51,030 nucleotides of DNA, taken from the NCBI GenBank assembly GCA_964515405.1, contig CAZERD010000006.1:1-51030 (forward strand), given 5' to 3'. Below, piece by piece: positions 26,953 through 35,899 of this stretch (positions are counted from its first letter, which is position 1; each line of letters starts with the position of its first letter). A model generated the notes under the pieces. The model had not been told where the DNA came from. It made no database searches and was given only the letters and a program-made list of their open reading frames with translations. Source of the DNA: CAZERD01 sp964515405. GTDB lineage: Bacteria; Campylobacterota_A; Desulfurellia; Desulfurellales; CAZERD01. The translations under genes were made by a program, and so were the position numbers.

Positions 26953-26977
26953 CACATAATGGACTATATGCTAAAGT
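26949..26977 (+). promoter_or_regulatory. Probable promoter of the ATP synthase-Tol run
   Basis: A perfect TTGACA (26949-26954) is followed after 17 bases by TAAAGT (26972-26977), four of six matches. The -35 box contains the stop codon of the Usp-like gene. Transcription would begin near 26984, giving a leader of about 34 bases with GGAGG (27008-27012) before the ATG at 27018. Confidence 0.65.
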
Positions 26978-27017
26978 TTTTCGGGTGTATTTATAGACTA
27001 AATCGCTGGAGGACGAA

Positions 27018-27440
27018 ATGGGAGTAAGTATAAACATCAGCGTTTTCATCCAGATGATTGGGTTCTTGATACTCCTGCTCCTGCTAAATATAATACTCTA
27101 TAAACCTATACTCTCTACCATACGAAAGAGAAGAGAAGAAATAAATTCACTAAAAGAAGAAGCAACAAGACTTATGAAAGAAGCGAAACAAAAGGAGGAG
27201 ACGTACAACACACATATAAGTGTCGTTGAGGAAGAAGCAAGAAAGCAGTACGAAGAAAAAGTCCAAAAGGCCTTCAGAGAAAGGGATAAGCTTGTATCAG
27301 AGAAAAATGCAGAAATTAGAGAAAAGCTTGTCCAAGAAGAAATGAAGGTAGAAATATCTCTCAGGGACGAGATGGATCTTGTGGAAAACATGGCAGAAGA
27401 GCTCTCAAAAGTAGCATTCTCAAAGGTGGTGGGGAAATGA
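27018..27440 (+). CDS. atpF': ATP synthase F0 subunit b'
   Basis: A 140-residue peripheral-stalk protein: one membrane helix near residues 6-28 ('IQMIGFLILLLLLNIILYKPI') and then a long charged helix forming the stalk. It is shorter and more divergent than the next gene, as b' is compared with b. Heterodimeric b/b' stalks occur in phototrophs and in several deep-branching and delta-type lineages. GGAGG precedes the ATG. It opens the F1 operon; subunits a and c are not here. Confidence 0.9.
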   Translation: MGVSINISVFIQMIGFLILLLLLNIILYKPILSTIRKRREEINSLKEEATRLMKEAKQKEETYNTHISVVEEEARKQYEEKVQKAFRERDKLVSEKNAEIREKLVQEEMKVEISLRDEMDLVENMAEELSKVAFSKVVGK

Positions 27441-28000
27441 AAAGGTTTATCTTAATAGCATTGGTTAGCATTGCCACTTTTGGTTCATCTCAACTCGCCT
27501 TAGCAGCTGAATCCACAGTTGCCCCACATATGACATGGAGAATGATAGACTTCGCCATATTCGTGGGCATTCTCTACTATTTCCTGAAAGATCCCATAGT
27601 TTCGTACTTCAGAGGAAGAAGACAAAGGATATTCAAAGAGCTTGAAGAAGCCAAGAAACTCCGAGAAGAGGCTGAAAACCTATTGAAAGAAATAGAAAAG
27701 AAAACAGCAAACCTCAACGAGAGAATAAATGAAATAAGGGAAATGTTCGAAAAGATGGCGTTAAAAGAGGTTCAATCCATACTGAAAGGAGCCAAATCAA
27801 TCATAGAGAAGCTGGAAGCTTCACTTGAACAGGAAAGAGAAATACTACTCAACAGAGCTAAGATGAATATACTCATGAAACTGAAAAATAAAACCATTGA
27901 AAAACTTAAAGAGAAGTTTAAACATCTATCCCCTGAAGAACACGAAAGCATCAACTTCAGATTCATAGAACTAATCGGGAGAAAAAATAACAATGATTGA
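27437..28000 (+). CDS. atpF: ATP synthase F0 subunit b
   Basis: A 187-residue stalk subunit. The membrane helix is at about residues 33-50 ('MIDFAIFVGILYYFLKDPI', with the conserved 'F.R...I...LEEA' continuation), followed by a long coiled helix. Unusually, 24 residues resembling a cleavable signal peptide ('MKRFILIALVSIATFGSSQLALAA') precede it. Subunit b with an N-terminal signal-like extension is known from some delta-type and related bacteria. It overlaps b' and delta by four and eight bases. Confidence 0.92.
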   Translation: MKRFILIALVSIATFGSSQLALAAESTVAPHMTWRMIDFAIFVGILYYFLKDPIVSYFRGRRQRIFKELEEAKKLREEAENLLKEIEKKTANLNERINEIREMFEKMALKEVQSILKGAKSIIEKLEASLEQEREILLNRAKMNILMKLKNKTIEKLKEKFKHLSPEEHESINFRFIELIGRKNNND

Positions 28001-28541
28001 CAAGAAGATAGCCATAAGATACTCAAAAGCTTTATTCCTTCTGGCGGAAACGCGTTCCTTGGACCTTGAAATCTTGATGAACCAGCTAAAAAACATAACA
28101 CTTATAATCACAAATATACCAGAACTGAGATCTTTTCTAACAGCTCCTATAGTACCAAACAAGAAAAAAACTGTCGTTTTAAAAACACTAACACTGGGAA
28201 CACAACCAGCACTAAGACACTTTTTATTCTATTTGCTCAACAGAAACAGATTTTCCTTAATAGAAGCTATCTCAGAAGAATTTGAAAAACGAGTCAACGA
28301 AAAGATTGGCAGGGTAACTGGTTCTGTAACCAGTGCAAGGAACCTTACAGAAACAGAAAGAAGAAAAATAACCGAGGCATTTGAAGAAAAACTAAATAAA
28401 AAGATAGAATTCGAGTTCACCGTTGACGGGAGTCTCATGGGTGGGATCATAGCTACACTGGAGGACGTAATCTATGATGGAAGCTTGAAGAACTACTTGG
28501 CAAAGCTTGACATGAGACTCTCCAAACTGGTGTTGAGATAG
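27993..28541 (+). CDS. atpH: ATP synthase F1 subunit delta
   Basis: A 182-residue OSCP/delta subunit that ties the stalk to the top of F1. It has the usual start 'IAIRYSKALFLLAE', and the C-terminal 'VNEKIGRVTGSVTSARNLTETERRKI' and 'GSLMGGIIATLEDVIYDGSLKN' blocks that define the family. It overlaps subunit b by eight bases, and the alpha gene begins 11 bases after it. Confidence 0.96.
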   Translation: MIDKKIAIRYSKALFLLAETRSLDLEILMNQLKNITLIITNIPELRSFLTAPIVPNKKKTVVLKTLTLGTQPALRHFLFYLLNRNRFSLIEAISEEFEKRVNEKIGRVTGSVTSARNLTETERRKITEAFEEKLNKKIEFEFTVDGSLMGGIIATLEDVIYDGSLKNYLAKLDMRLSKLVLR

Positions 28542-28552
28542 GGGGGGTGCTA

Positions 28553-30061
28553 ATGCAAATAAAAGCCAGCGAGATAAGCGAGATCATCAAACAAGAGATA
28601 GAAGGACTGAAAGACTTCATTGACATCAACGAAGTCGGAAAAGTTCTGAGCGTTGGCGATGGTATAGCAAGGGTGTATGGCTTAAGAAACGTTATGTCCA
28701 ACGAGCTTGTAGAATTTGAAGACGGAACAATGGGTATGGCCCTAAATCTAGAAGAAGACAACGTAGGTGTTGTAATCCTTGGAGAATATGAGAACATAAG
28801 AGAAGGAGACACTGTAAAGAGAACCAACAGGATTTCTGAGGTGCCCGTTGGTGAACCCTTAATAGGCAGAGTAGTGAATCCACTTGGTAAGCCCCTTGAC
28901 GGTAAAGGGCCAATACAATCCGAGCACTTCAGAAAAATAGAAATAAAAGCACCAGGAATAGTAAAAAGACAACCTGTCAAAGAACCACTACAAACCGGAA
29001 TAAAGGCCATAGACGCTATGATACCCATAGGTAGAGGACAGAGGGAACTCATAATAGGCGACCGACAGATAGGCAAAACCCAAATAGCTTTAGACACCAT
29101 AATTAACCAAAAAGACTCAGATGTTTTCTGCATATATGTCGCCATAGGCCAGAAAAGGTCCACCGTAGCAAGAATAAAAAAGAGATTAGAAGACGAAGGA
29201 GCCATGGAATATACAACCATTGTTTCAGCCACAGCATCTGATCCAGCAGCGCTGCAGTATATAGCGCCATATGCAGGAGCTACAATGGGTGAATACTTTC
29301 GGGATTCAGGGAGACATGCGCTAATTATCTACGACGACCTGACAAAACACGCTCAAGCTTATAGACAAGTGTCTCTACTCCTCAGGAGACCGCCTGGTAG
29401 AGAAGCATATCCAGGCGATGTGTTTTATCTACATTCAAGACTCCTTGAGAGAGCCGCAAAACTATCTGATGAAATGGGAGGTGGTTCTCTCACAGCACTA
29501 CCGATCATAGAAACACAGGCAGGAGATGTATCAGCATATATCCCAACAAACGTTATCTCAATAACTGACGGACAAATCTACCTTGAATCGGACCTGTTTT
29601 ACGCAGGCATTAGACCTGCACTGAACGTCGGAATCTCGGTATCAAGGGTAGGTGGTGCAGCTCAAATAAAAGCCATGAAGCAAGTAGCAGGTAATTTGAG
29701 ACTCTCTTTGGCACAGTACAGAGAGTTAGCAGCGTTTGCCCAATTTGGCAGCGATTTAGACAAGGTAACACTAAAACAATTAAACAGAGGGGCAAGGCTT
29801 ACCGAAGTGCTAAAGCAACCCCCATTCGCACCCTTACCGGTGGAAAAACAAATAGTAATAATATACGCTGGCATAAACGGCTTCCTAGACAAAGTAGATG
29901 TAAACAAGGTAAGAGACTATGAAGAGAGACTGTACACATTTTTAGAATCCAAGTATCCCGATATATTCAAAGACATAAAGGAAAAAAAGAAAATAGATGA
30001 TGAACTTAAGTCTAAACTCGACAAGGCGCTTGAAGAATTCAAGAGCATATTCAAAAACTAA
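28553..30061 (+). CDS. atpA: ATP synthase F1 subunit alpha
   Basis: A 502-residue non-catalytic nucleotide-binding subunit. The P-loop near residue 169 reads GDRQIGKTQ; most bacterial alpha subunits have GDRQTGKTA. The closing 'ALLRRPPGREAYPGDVFYLHSRLLERAAK'-type block and 'SVSRVGGAAQIKAMK' are intact. The ATG at 28553, six codon bases after a GTG at 28547, is preferred because the G-rich ribosome binding site (28542-28548) is properly spaced from it. Confidence 0.97.
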   Translation: MQIKASEISEIIKQEIEGLKDFIDINEVGKVLSVGDGIARVYGLRNVMSNELVEFEDGTMGMALNLEEDNVGVVILGEYENIREGDTVKRTNRISEVPVGEPLIGRVVNPLGKPLDGKGPIQSEHFRKIEIKAPGIVKRQPVKEPLQTGIKAIDAMIPIGRGQRELIIGDRQIGKTQIALDTIINQKDSDVFCIYVAIGQKRSTVARIKKRLEDEGAMEYTTIVSATASDPAALQYIAPYAGATMGEYFRDSGRHALIIYDDLTKHAQAYRQVSLLLRRPPGREAYPGDVFYLHSRLLERAAKLSDEMGGGSLTALPIIETQAGDVSAYIPTNVISITDGQIYLESDLFYAGIRPALNVGISVSRVGGAAQIKAMKQVAGNLRLSLAQYRELAAFAQFGSDLDKVTLKQLNRGARLTEVLKQPPFAPLPVEKQIVIIYAGINGFLDKVDVNKVRDYEERLYTFLESKYPDIFKDIKEKKKIDDELKSKLDKALEEFKSIFKN

Positions 30062-30076
30062 AAGGAGCGAAACTAC

Positions 30077-30946
30077 ATGGCTCTCAGTATGAAAGACATC
30101 AAGAGGAAGATATCCAGCATACAAAAAACCCAGCAAATAACCAAAGCAATGAAAATGGTAGCAGCCGCAAAGCTGAGAAAGGTTCAGGAAGCAACCACCC
30201 AATTCAGACCCTACTTGGAAAAAATAGAGAGTATTGTCTCCTCCCTTGTTGAGTCAGCATCACCAATGGAACATCCTCTTCTCTTCTTCAGAGACGTAAA
30301 GAACGTCGGAGTAATCATCATAACATCCGATAGGGGACTATGCGGAGCATTCAATCATAATGTCATAAAAGCAGCCGAAGGATTCATGAAAAATGAGTTA
30401 AACGATAAGAACATCAACTTGACCCTCATCGGAAAAAGCGCTTTTAACTACTTCAAGTTCAGGGGAATAGAAGCGGATGATGTGTATACCGAGATCTTGA
30501 AAAACAAGGCCCACTACTCCGATGCTCAGAGGATAATGAACAAAGTGGTAAGAAAATTTGTAAACAGCGAGCTTGACGAAGTGTATCTCATTTACAACAG
30601 ATTCATAAACGTCCTTGTCCAGAAAAGCACAGTAAAAAAAGTGCTACCCGTTTCCATCGAAAAAAAACCTGAAAAACAAGACATAATAGAAAAATACATA
30701 TTTGAACCCAGCAAATCTGAAGTATTAAATGCCTTGTTACCGAGATATGTTATAACACTCCTCTACGATGCAATGCTGGAATCCCTAACAGGAGAACACG
30801 CAGCAAGAATGACAGCCATGGACGCAGCAACTACTAATGCTGGAAACATGATAGAGGCGCTAATGCTTGATTTTAACAAAGCCAGACAGGCATCAATAAC
30901 CAAAGAGCTAATAGAAATAGTCACAAGTATAGAAGCTATGAAATAG
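30077..30946 (+). CDS. atpG: ATP synthase F1 subunit gamma
   Basis: The 289-residue central shaft. The N-terminal helix 'MKDIKRKISSIQKTQQITKAMKMVAAAKLRK' and the C-terminal 'EHAARMTAMDAATTNAGNMI' helix, the two halves of the rotor coiled coil, are both intact, and 'SDRGLCGAFNHNV' lies between them. AAAGGAGCG precedes the ATG. Length is normal. Confidence 0.97.
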   Translation: MALSMKDIKRKISSIQKTQQITKAMKMVAAAKLRKVQEATTQFRPYLEKIESIVSSLVESASPMEHPLLFFRDVKNVGVIIITSDRGLCGAFNHNVIKAAEGFMKNELNDKNINLTLIGKSAFNYFKFRGIEADDVYTEILKNKAHYSDAQRIMNKVVRKFVNSELDEVYLIYNRFINVLVQKSTVKKVLPVSIEKKPEKQDIIEKYIFEPSKSEVLNALLPRYVITLLYDAMLESLTGEHAARMTAMDAATTNAGNMIEALMLDFNKARQASITKELIEIVTSIEAMK

Positions 30947-30958
30947 GGGAGAATAATC

Positions 30959-32365
30959 ATGGAGGAAAAAGGGAAGGTTGTACAGGTCATAGGAGCGGTA
31001 GTAGATGTGGAGTTTGAAAGTGGGGACTTACCACCCATATATACAGCTCTAAAAATCAGCAAAGAATTGATAAAAGGTGTCTCCGCGGACCTTGTGCTTG
31101 AAGTAGCACAACACCTTGGTGAGAGGAGAGTAAGAACCATAGCTATGGATTCGACCGACGGTCTCGTTAGGGGAATGGAAGTTTTAAACACAGGAAACTA
31201 TATCACCGTACCCGTCGGAGAACCAGTATTGGGCAGGATAATGAACGTTGTTGGTGAACCTGTAGATGAAATGGGGGAGATAAGGGCCGAGGTACACTGG
31301 CCTATCCACAGAGATGCACCTCCACTGGAGGAACAATCAACCACAAGTGAAATGTTCGAAACAGGGATAAAGGTGATAGATCTACTTTGCCCCTATGCCA
31401 AAGGTGGCAAAACCGGGCTCTTCGGCGGAGCAGGTGTTGGTAAAACAGTGCTGATAATGGAACTCATACACAACGTAGCAATGGAACACGGTGGATATTC
31501 CGTATTCTGTGGGGTCGGTGAAAGAACAAGAGAGGGAAATGATCTATGGAATGAGATGAAAGAATCAGGGGTACTGGATAAAGCTGCATTAATATATGGG
31601 CAGATGAATGAACCCCCAGGAGCTAGAGCCCGTGTAGGATTATCAGGACTGACTGTGGCAGAATACTTTAGGGATGAAAAAAACTTGGACATCCTTGTCT
31701 TTATAGATAACATATTCCGCTTCACTCAAGCTGGAAGCGAAGTATCAGCCCTGCTGGGGAGAATACCATCCGCAGTAGGTTACCAACCTACTCTAGGAAC
31801 AGACATGGGAGAACTACAGGAAAGAATAACATCAACAAAGAAGGGATCCATTACGTCTGTTCAGGCCGTCTATGTTCCAGCCGATGACCTGACAGACCCA
31901 GCACCTGCAACCACGTTTTCACATCTGGATGCTACAACAGTTTTATCAAGAAAACTCGCAGAGCTAGGAATATACCCCGCTGTTGACCCGCTTGATTCCA
32001 CATCAAGAATATTAGATCCAGCGGTTGTCGGTGAGGAACACTATACAGTTGCAAGAAGCGTACAGGAAATACTACAAAGATACAAAGAACTCCAGGACAT
32101 AATAGCTATACTGGGAATGGAAGAACTCAGTGAGGAAGACAAACTCATAGTTAACAGGGCAAGAAAAATACAACGGTTCCTCTCTCAACCATTCTTCGTT
32201 GCAGAGCAGTTTACAGGTCTCAATGGGGCCTATGTAAGGGTAAAAGATACAGTGAGAGGCTTCAAAGAAATCATAGATGGAAAACATGATGATGTACCCG
32301 AACAAGCTTTCTATCTTGTCGGAACTATAGAAGACGCTCTTGAAAAAGCAAAGACCTTGGTTTAA
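30959..32365 (+). CDS. atpD: ATP synthase F1 subunit beta
   Basis: The 468-residue catalytic subunit. The P-loop GGAGVGKTV is near residue 156, the catalytic glutamate lies in 'GVGERTREGNDL', the DELSEED-region variant reads MEELSEEDK and 'LSQPFFVAEQFTG' is present. A GGGGAG ribosome binding site precedes the ATG. All catalytic features are conventional. Confidence 0.98.
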   Translation: MEEKGKVVQVIGAVVDVEFESGDLPPIYTALKISKELIKGVSADLVLEVAQHLGERRVRTIAMDSTDGLVRGMEVLNTGNYITVPVGEPVLGRIMNVVGEPVDEMGEIRAEVHWPIHRDAPPLEEQSTTSEMFETGIKVIDLLCPYAKGGKTGLFGGAGVGKTVLIMELIHNVAMEHGGYSVFCGVGERTREGNDLWNEMKESGVLDKAALIYGQMNEPPGARARVGLSGLTVAEYFRDEKNLDILVFIDNIFRFTQAGSEVSALLGRIPSAVGYQPTLGTDMGELQERITSTKKGSITSVQAVYVPADDLTDPAPATTFSHLDATTVLSRKLAELGIYPAVDPLDSTSRILDPAVVGEEHYTVARSVQEILQRYKELQDIIAILGMEELSEEDKLIVNRARKIQRFLSQPFFVAEQFTGLNGAYVRVKDTVRGFKEIIDGKHDDVPEQAFYLVGTIEDALEKAKTLV

Positions 32366-32377
32366 AGGAGGCTTAGC

Positions 32378-32773
32378 GTGGAACTAAAGTGCTCCATAGT
32401 TTCACCTGAAAAAGAAGTTTTAAGAGAAACGATAGACTACATAGATGCTCCAGGAAGCGCTGGGTACTTCGGTGTCTTGCCTATGCATGCTCCACTTATA
32501 ACTGTACTTGACACGGGAATAATAACCGTTAAAAAAGGCAGAAAGGAGAGAAAGTTCGCTGTAGTAGACGGATATTTTGAGGTTGAGGACAACAGCGTAA
32601 CCGTTATAGCAAGTGAGATTTATAGTAGAGAGGATATAAACGAACAGGAAGTGCAATCAAAATTTGAGGAATACAAGGGTAAATTATCGGGCATGAAGTT
32701 AGACGACCCGGAGTATGGGGAAACTAAAAAAATAACAGCCAAATACGAAACCTTGTTGAAACTGGTGAGGTAA
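32378..32773 (+). CDS. atpC: ATP synthase F1 subunit epsilon
   Basis: A 131-residue epsilon subunit: an N-terminal beta sandwich ('IVSPEKEVLRETIDYIDAPGSAGYFGVLPMHAPLIT') and a C-terminal helical hairpin region. The GTG at 32378 is preceded by AAAGGAGG. It regulates ATP hydrolysis in the rotor stalk. One base separates it from tolQ, so the ATP synthase and Tol genes probably share a transcript. Confidence 0.95.
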   Translation: MELKCSIVSPEKEVLRETIDYIDAPGSAGYFGVLPMHAPLITVLDTGIITVKKGRKERKFAVVDGYFEVEDNSVTVIASEIYSREDINEQEVQSKFEEYKGKLSGMKLDDPEYGETKKITAKYETLLKLVR

Positions 32774-32774
32774 A

Positions 32775-33368
32775 ATGTCAAGCATATTTACATTTCAACA
32801 CATAGGCTATATAGCCATCATCGTTCTCCTTATCTTGGGTATTATGTCAATAGCATCGTGGGCTATCATTATATACAAATGGTTCTATCTAAAATCCACA
32901 GCAAAAAGCAACTCCATATTCGCCAAGCACTATATAAACACACCCAAGAGTGAATCCCTGAAAGCATTTGCGGAAGCCAACGGCTCTATTATGGCAAACA
33001 TATACCTTCTGATAAAGGGCCAAACCCGTGCTGCAGCGGAAGCATATCTTAACATGACAGTAAGGGAAATGGAAAGTGGCTTTTCATGGTTATCTTCCAT
33101 AGGAGCCACTTCCCCATTCGTGGGATTGTTTGGTACGGTGTGGGGCATAATAAATGCCTTCAATAACATAGGCCTCGTCCAATCCGTTAGCATAGCAACC
33201 GTAGCACCAGGGATCTCAGAAGCTCTTGTAACGACAGCTGCTGGGATATTTGTCGCCGTGCCGGCTGTTATAGGCTATAACCTGCTCTACACACGCTTCT
33301 CATCCATAGTAAGAGAATCAGAAAACTTCCTTGAAAGCCTGAGCCATGAAAAGAACCAGGGAACATAA
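32775..33368 (+). CDS. tolQ: TolQ proton-channel subunit (MotA/TolQ/ExbB family)
   Basis: A 197-residue inner-membrane protein with three helices (about 10-32, 108-130 and 145-170). The family motif 'GATSPFVGLFGTVWGIINAFNNIG' and 'VAPGISEALVTTAAGIFVAVPAVIGYN' are present. With TolR it converts the proton gradient into force on TolA. It overlaps tolR by 23 bases. Its position ahead of TolR, TolA, TolB and Pal identifies it as TolQ rather than ExbB. Confidence 0.95.
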   Translation: MSSIFTFQHIGYIAIIVLLILGIMSIASWAIIIYKWFYLKSTAKSNSIFAKHYINTPKSESLKAFAEANGSIMANIYLLIKGQTRAAAEAYLNMTVREMESGFSWLSSIGATSPFVGLFGTVWGIINAFNNIGLVQSVSIATVAPGISEALVTTAAGIFVAVPAVIGYNLLYTRFSSIVRESENFLESLSHEKNQGT

Positions 33369-33735
33369 GATATTTGCAGACATAAATGTCACTCCACTCG
33401 TGGATGTAATGCTCGTTTTACTCGTTATATTCATGGTTACCACACCCATGCTTGTTAAATCAATAAGAGTAAACCTGCCAAAGTCATCATCAGCCACCTC
33501 AACAATCTCCAAAAAAGATGTAATCGTCTCCATCACAAAGAACGGACAATACTTTCTGGATAAGGTTCCAGTCACACTGGATCAACTCGCCAGATACTTC
33601 AAAACCCACCCGTACAAAAACGTTATCATAAACGCAGACAAAAAAGTAAACTACGGAGCGGTGGTCCATGTAATAAGCATAGCAAAAGCCGCAGGTATAA
33701 AAAGGGTGGGGCTATCTACTCGCCTTAAACGATGA
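33346..33735 (+). CDS. tolR: TolR (ExbD/TolR family)
   Basis: A 129-residue protein: a short cytoplasmic N-terminus with 'ADINVTPLVDVMLVLLVIFMVTTPML', whose membrane helix carries the proton-translocating aspartate (D20), and a periplasmic domain ending 'NADKKVNYGAVVHVISIAKAAGIKRVGLST'. It overlaps tolQ by 23 bases and tolA by four. Confidence 0.95.
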   Translation: MKRTREHKIFADINVTPLVDVMLVLLVIFMVTTPMLVKSIRVNLPKSSSATSTISKKDVIVSITKNGQYFLDKVPVTLDQLARYFKTHPYKNVIINADKKVNYGAVVHVISIAKAAGIKRVGLSTRLKR

Positions 33736-34619
33736 AACTTTTAAGCTTCATTCTGTCACTCCTTATTCATATCATATTTATCGCTCTGTTCATGGTTATA
33801 ATAACTGAGTATAATGCTGTACTAAAAGAAAAGCCTAAAATATACTCTGTGGAACTCGTCAATTATAAAATAGCAAGAAAAAACGAACATAAAAAAATAT
33901 CAAAGCACAAAAAAGTAAAAACCAAAGTCCCGACCAAAAAGCAAAAACCAAAGCTAAAAAAAAGAGAGAAACCTAAACCTCCAAAGCAGCTCAAACCCGA
34001 AAAAAAACCCAAACCCGCTGTCGTACCAAAACCTCCTAAAAAAACAAAAAAGCGCAAACAAGTCAAAAAACCTCCAAAACCACCTCTGAAAAAAGAGAAA
34101 CCCAAGAAAAAACCTAAAAAACATACTCTACCCAAGAAAATCAAAAAAAAGGTCACAAAAAAGAAGATTCATAAAGAGAATCCTGAACTAAAAAGAATAA
34201 AAGAGGAGCTCTACAGGGAAAAAATAGCTACTCTAAGAAGAAAACTTGAAAAGGAAAGACTTGCTTCTGAAATAGCGAGAATAAAAAAAGAAATAGCCGA
34301 GAAAAAGGCAGAAGCAAAAATGAGAAGGAAAAACCTGGTAAAATACTCAACATTAATTTCAAATATAATCCACTCAAACTGGTACGTTGATACAAAACTC
34401 ATAAAGAACAAAATCCTCATTACAGTTGTTAAGGTTACACTTGACTCCAAAGGAATTATTACTAATATTAGCATTATGAAAAGCTCCGGGAATTTTTACT
34501 TTGACAAGACTGTGAGGGATGCAGTGGTGAGTAGCGAACCCTTCCCCAGGCCACCAGCTGATTTGCTTACCAACGGTTACGTGACCTTTATACTTAAATT
34601 TGATAGCAGGCAACTATGA
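33732..34619 (+). CDS. tolA: TolA-like periplasm-spanning protein with TonB-type C-terminus
   Basis: A 295-residue protein with an N-terminal membrane helix (residues 3-25), then about 90 residues composed almost entirely of Lys and Pro. A charged helix rich in Lys, Glu and Arg covers about 150-205. The C-terminal 85-residue domain ('YSTLISNIIHSNWYVD', '...VKVTLDSKGIITNISIMKSSGNFYFDKTVRDAV...') is of TonB/TolA type. It would link TolQR in the inner membrane to TolB-Pal at the outer membrane. The Lys-Pro linker is more TonB-like than the Ala-rich helix of E. coli TolA, but the neighbours support TolA. Confidence 0.88.
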   Translation: MKLLSFILSLLIHIIFIALFMVIITEYNAVLKEKPKIYSVELVNYKIARKNEHKKISKHKKVKTKVPTKKQKPKLKKREKPKPPKQLKPEKKPKPAVVPKPPKKTKKRKQVKKPPKPPLKKEKPKKKPKKHTLPKKIKKKVTKKKIHKENPELKRIKEELYREKIATLRRKLEKERLASEIARIKKEIAEKKAEAKMRRKNLVKYSTLISNIIHSNWYVDTKLIKNKILITVVKVTLDSKGIITNISIMKSSGNFYFDKTVRDAVVSSEPFPRPPADLLTNGYVTFILKFDSRQL

Positions 34620-35899
34620 GAAGGTACCTGCTGACAGCAATACTTATATTTGCCCTTATCCCAATAATAATACATATCCAACAAGCCTATGGTAAGGTAT
34701 TTGAAGTAACAATAGCTAATCCAAACTACAAACCGCTTAACGTTGGAGTATGGGGGTTCAAAACAACAAAATCCCTTAAAAAGTACGAGATGATATTAAA
34801 CAAAACAATCACCAAAGACTCGCAGGTGTCTGGCTTCTTTGTAACAGACACATCCCAGAGTTTCTCGTACAATGCTCCCTTCAGAGTGGTGCTCGGGTTA
34901 TCCAGGCTGTACCATCTGGATTACACCATATACGGTGATATGTATGTAAGTAGTGGGGCTGTGTATGTAAACCTCAAGATACTTGATGTCGGTAGGAGGA
35001 GAATAATAGCAAATCAGATAATCTCATCAAACTTTGAGTCTGTCAAATGGATAGGTAACAAGATAGTGGACGAATTAATATACTACATTACTGGAAAGTA
35101 TGGGCCATTTGAAAGTAGGATAGTGTTTTCGGCAGGTGGAAAGTACACAAGAGATTTATACGTGGCAGACTTCAACGGAGATGAACCAGTACGCATAACA
35201 AAATGGCATACAATGAACGTACTACCAAAATGGATAAACAGCCACACAATAGCATTCTTATCCTACCAGCGGCATCTTCCTGTGATATATACGGTGGATA
35301 TCTCAACTGGTAAAACAAGGAAGCTTTTCTCGGGTGCCAACCTCAGCATTACACCTGTAAGATATAAAAACTATTTTGCCATGCCTATAGAAAAATACGG
35401 AGACGTTAACATATATATTGTGAACAAAAAAGGTAAGATACTGAAATCTCTTACGCACTCTTACAGCATAAACGTTTCACCATCTTTTACATCCAACTAC
35501 ACAAAAATGGTATTCGTATCAAATAGGGTAGGGGGACCGCAGGTATTTATAAAAAATATACCACTGAACGAAACATCCAGACTAACCTATGAGGGTAACT
35601 ACAATACCAGTTCCATAGTCTCACCAGACAACAAAAGAATTGCATACATTTCCCTTAGAAACGGCATTTCCTATCTGAGAACGATGAATCTGGATGGTAG
35701 TAAGCAAAGGACAATAGTAGCGGGATACGGTTTGGACTCTCCAAGCTGGGCATATGACTCTCTGTTTATCGTGGTTGAGGGAATGATAAACGGCGTGAAG
35801 GGAATATACGTAGTCAATACATTGACAGGCTACTACAGTCTTGTAATAAAGGGTTTCAAGATGTATAATGGCGTCAGTGCTAGTCCGAGGTTAGAATGA
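34616..35899 (+). CDS. tolB: TolB periplasmic beta-propeller protein
   Basis: A 427-residue exported protein: signal peptide in the first 27 residues, an N-terminal alpha/beta domain and a C-terminal six-bladed beta-propeller with repeats such as 'IVFSAGGKYTRDLYVADFNGDEPVRIT', 'MVFVSNRVGGPQVFI' and 'IAYISLRNGISYLRTMNLDGSKQRTI'. It binds Pal and TolA in the periplasm. The four-base overlaps at both ends place it in the tol run. Confidence 0.94.
   Translation: MRRYLLTAILIFALIPIIIHIQQAYGKVFEVTIANPNYKPLNVGVWGFKTTKSLKKYEMILNKTITKDSQVSGFFVTDTSQSFSYNAPFRVVLGLSRLYHLDYTIYGDMYVSSGAVYVNLKILDVGRRRIIANQIISSNFESVKWIGNKIVDELIYYITGKYGPFESRIVFSAGGKYTRDLYVADFNGDEPVRITKWHTMNVLPKWINSHTIAFLSYQRHLPVIYTVDISTGKTRKLFSGANLSITPVRYKNYFAMPIEKYGDVNIYIVNKKGKILKSLTHSYSINVSPSFTSNYTKMVFVSNRVGGPQVFIKNIPLNETSRLTYEGNYNTSSIVSPDNKRIAYISLRNGISYLRTMNLDGSKQRTIVAGYGLDSPSWAYDSLFIVVEGMINGVKGIYVVNTLTGYYSLVIKGFKMYNGVSASPRLE

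Noticed and set aside
32398..32413. parS-like site in atpC (13 of 16 matches to TGTTTCACGTGAAACA)
   Set aside because: Three mismatches, one of them in the central CG, and the bases encode the conserved I-V-S-P-E-K of epsilon. A rough estimate gives about 0.2 such sites by chance in a window this size.
33863..34156. Open minus-strand frame with a Phe/Gly/Leu-rich product inside tolA
   Set aside because: It is the mirror of the Lys/Pro-rich tolA linker (AAA and CCN codons); it has no ribosome binding site and no homology.
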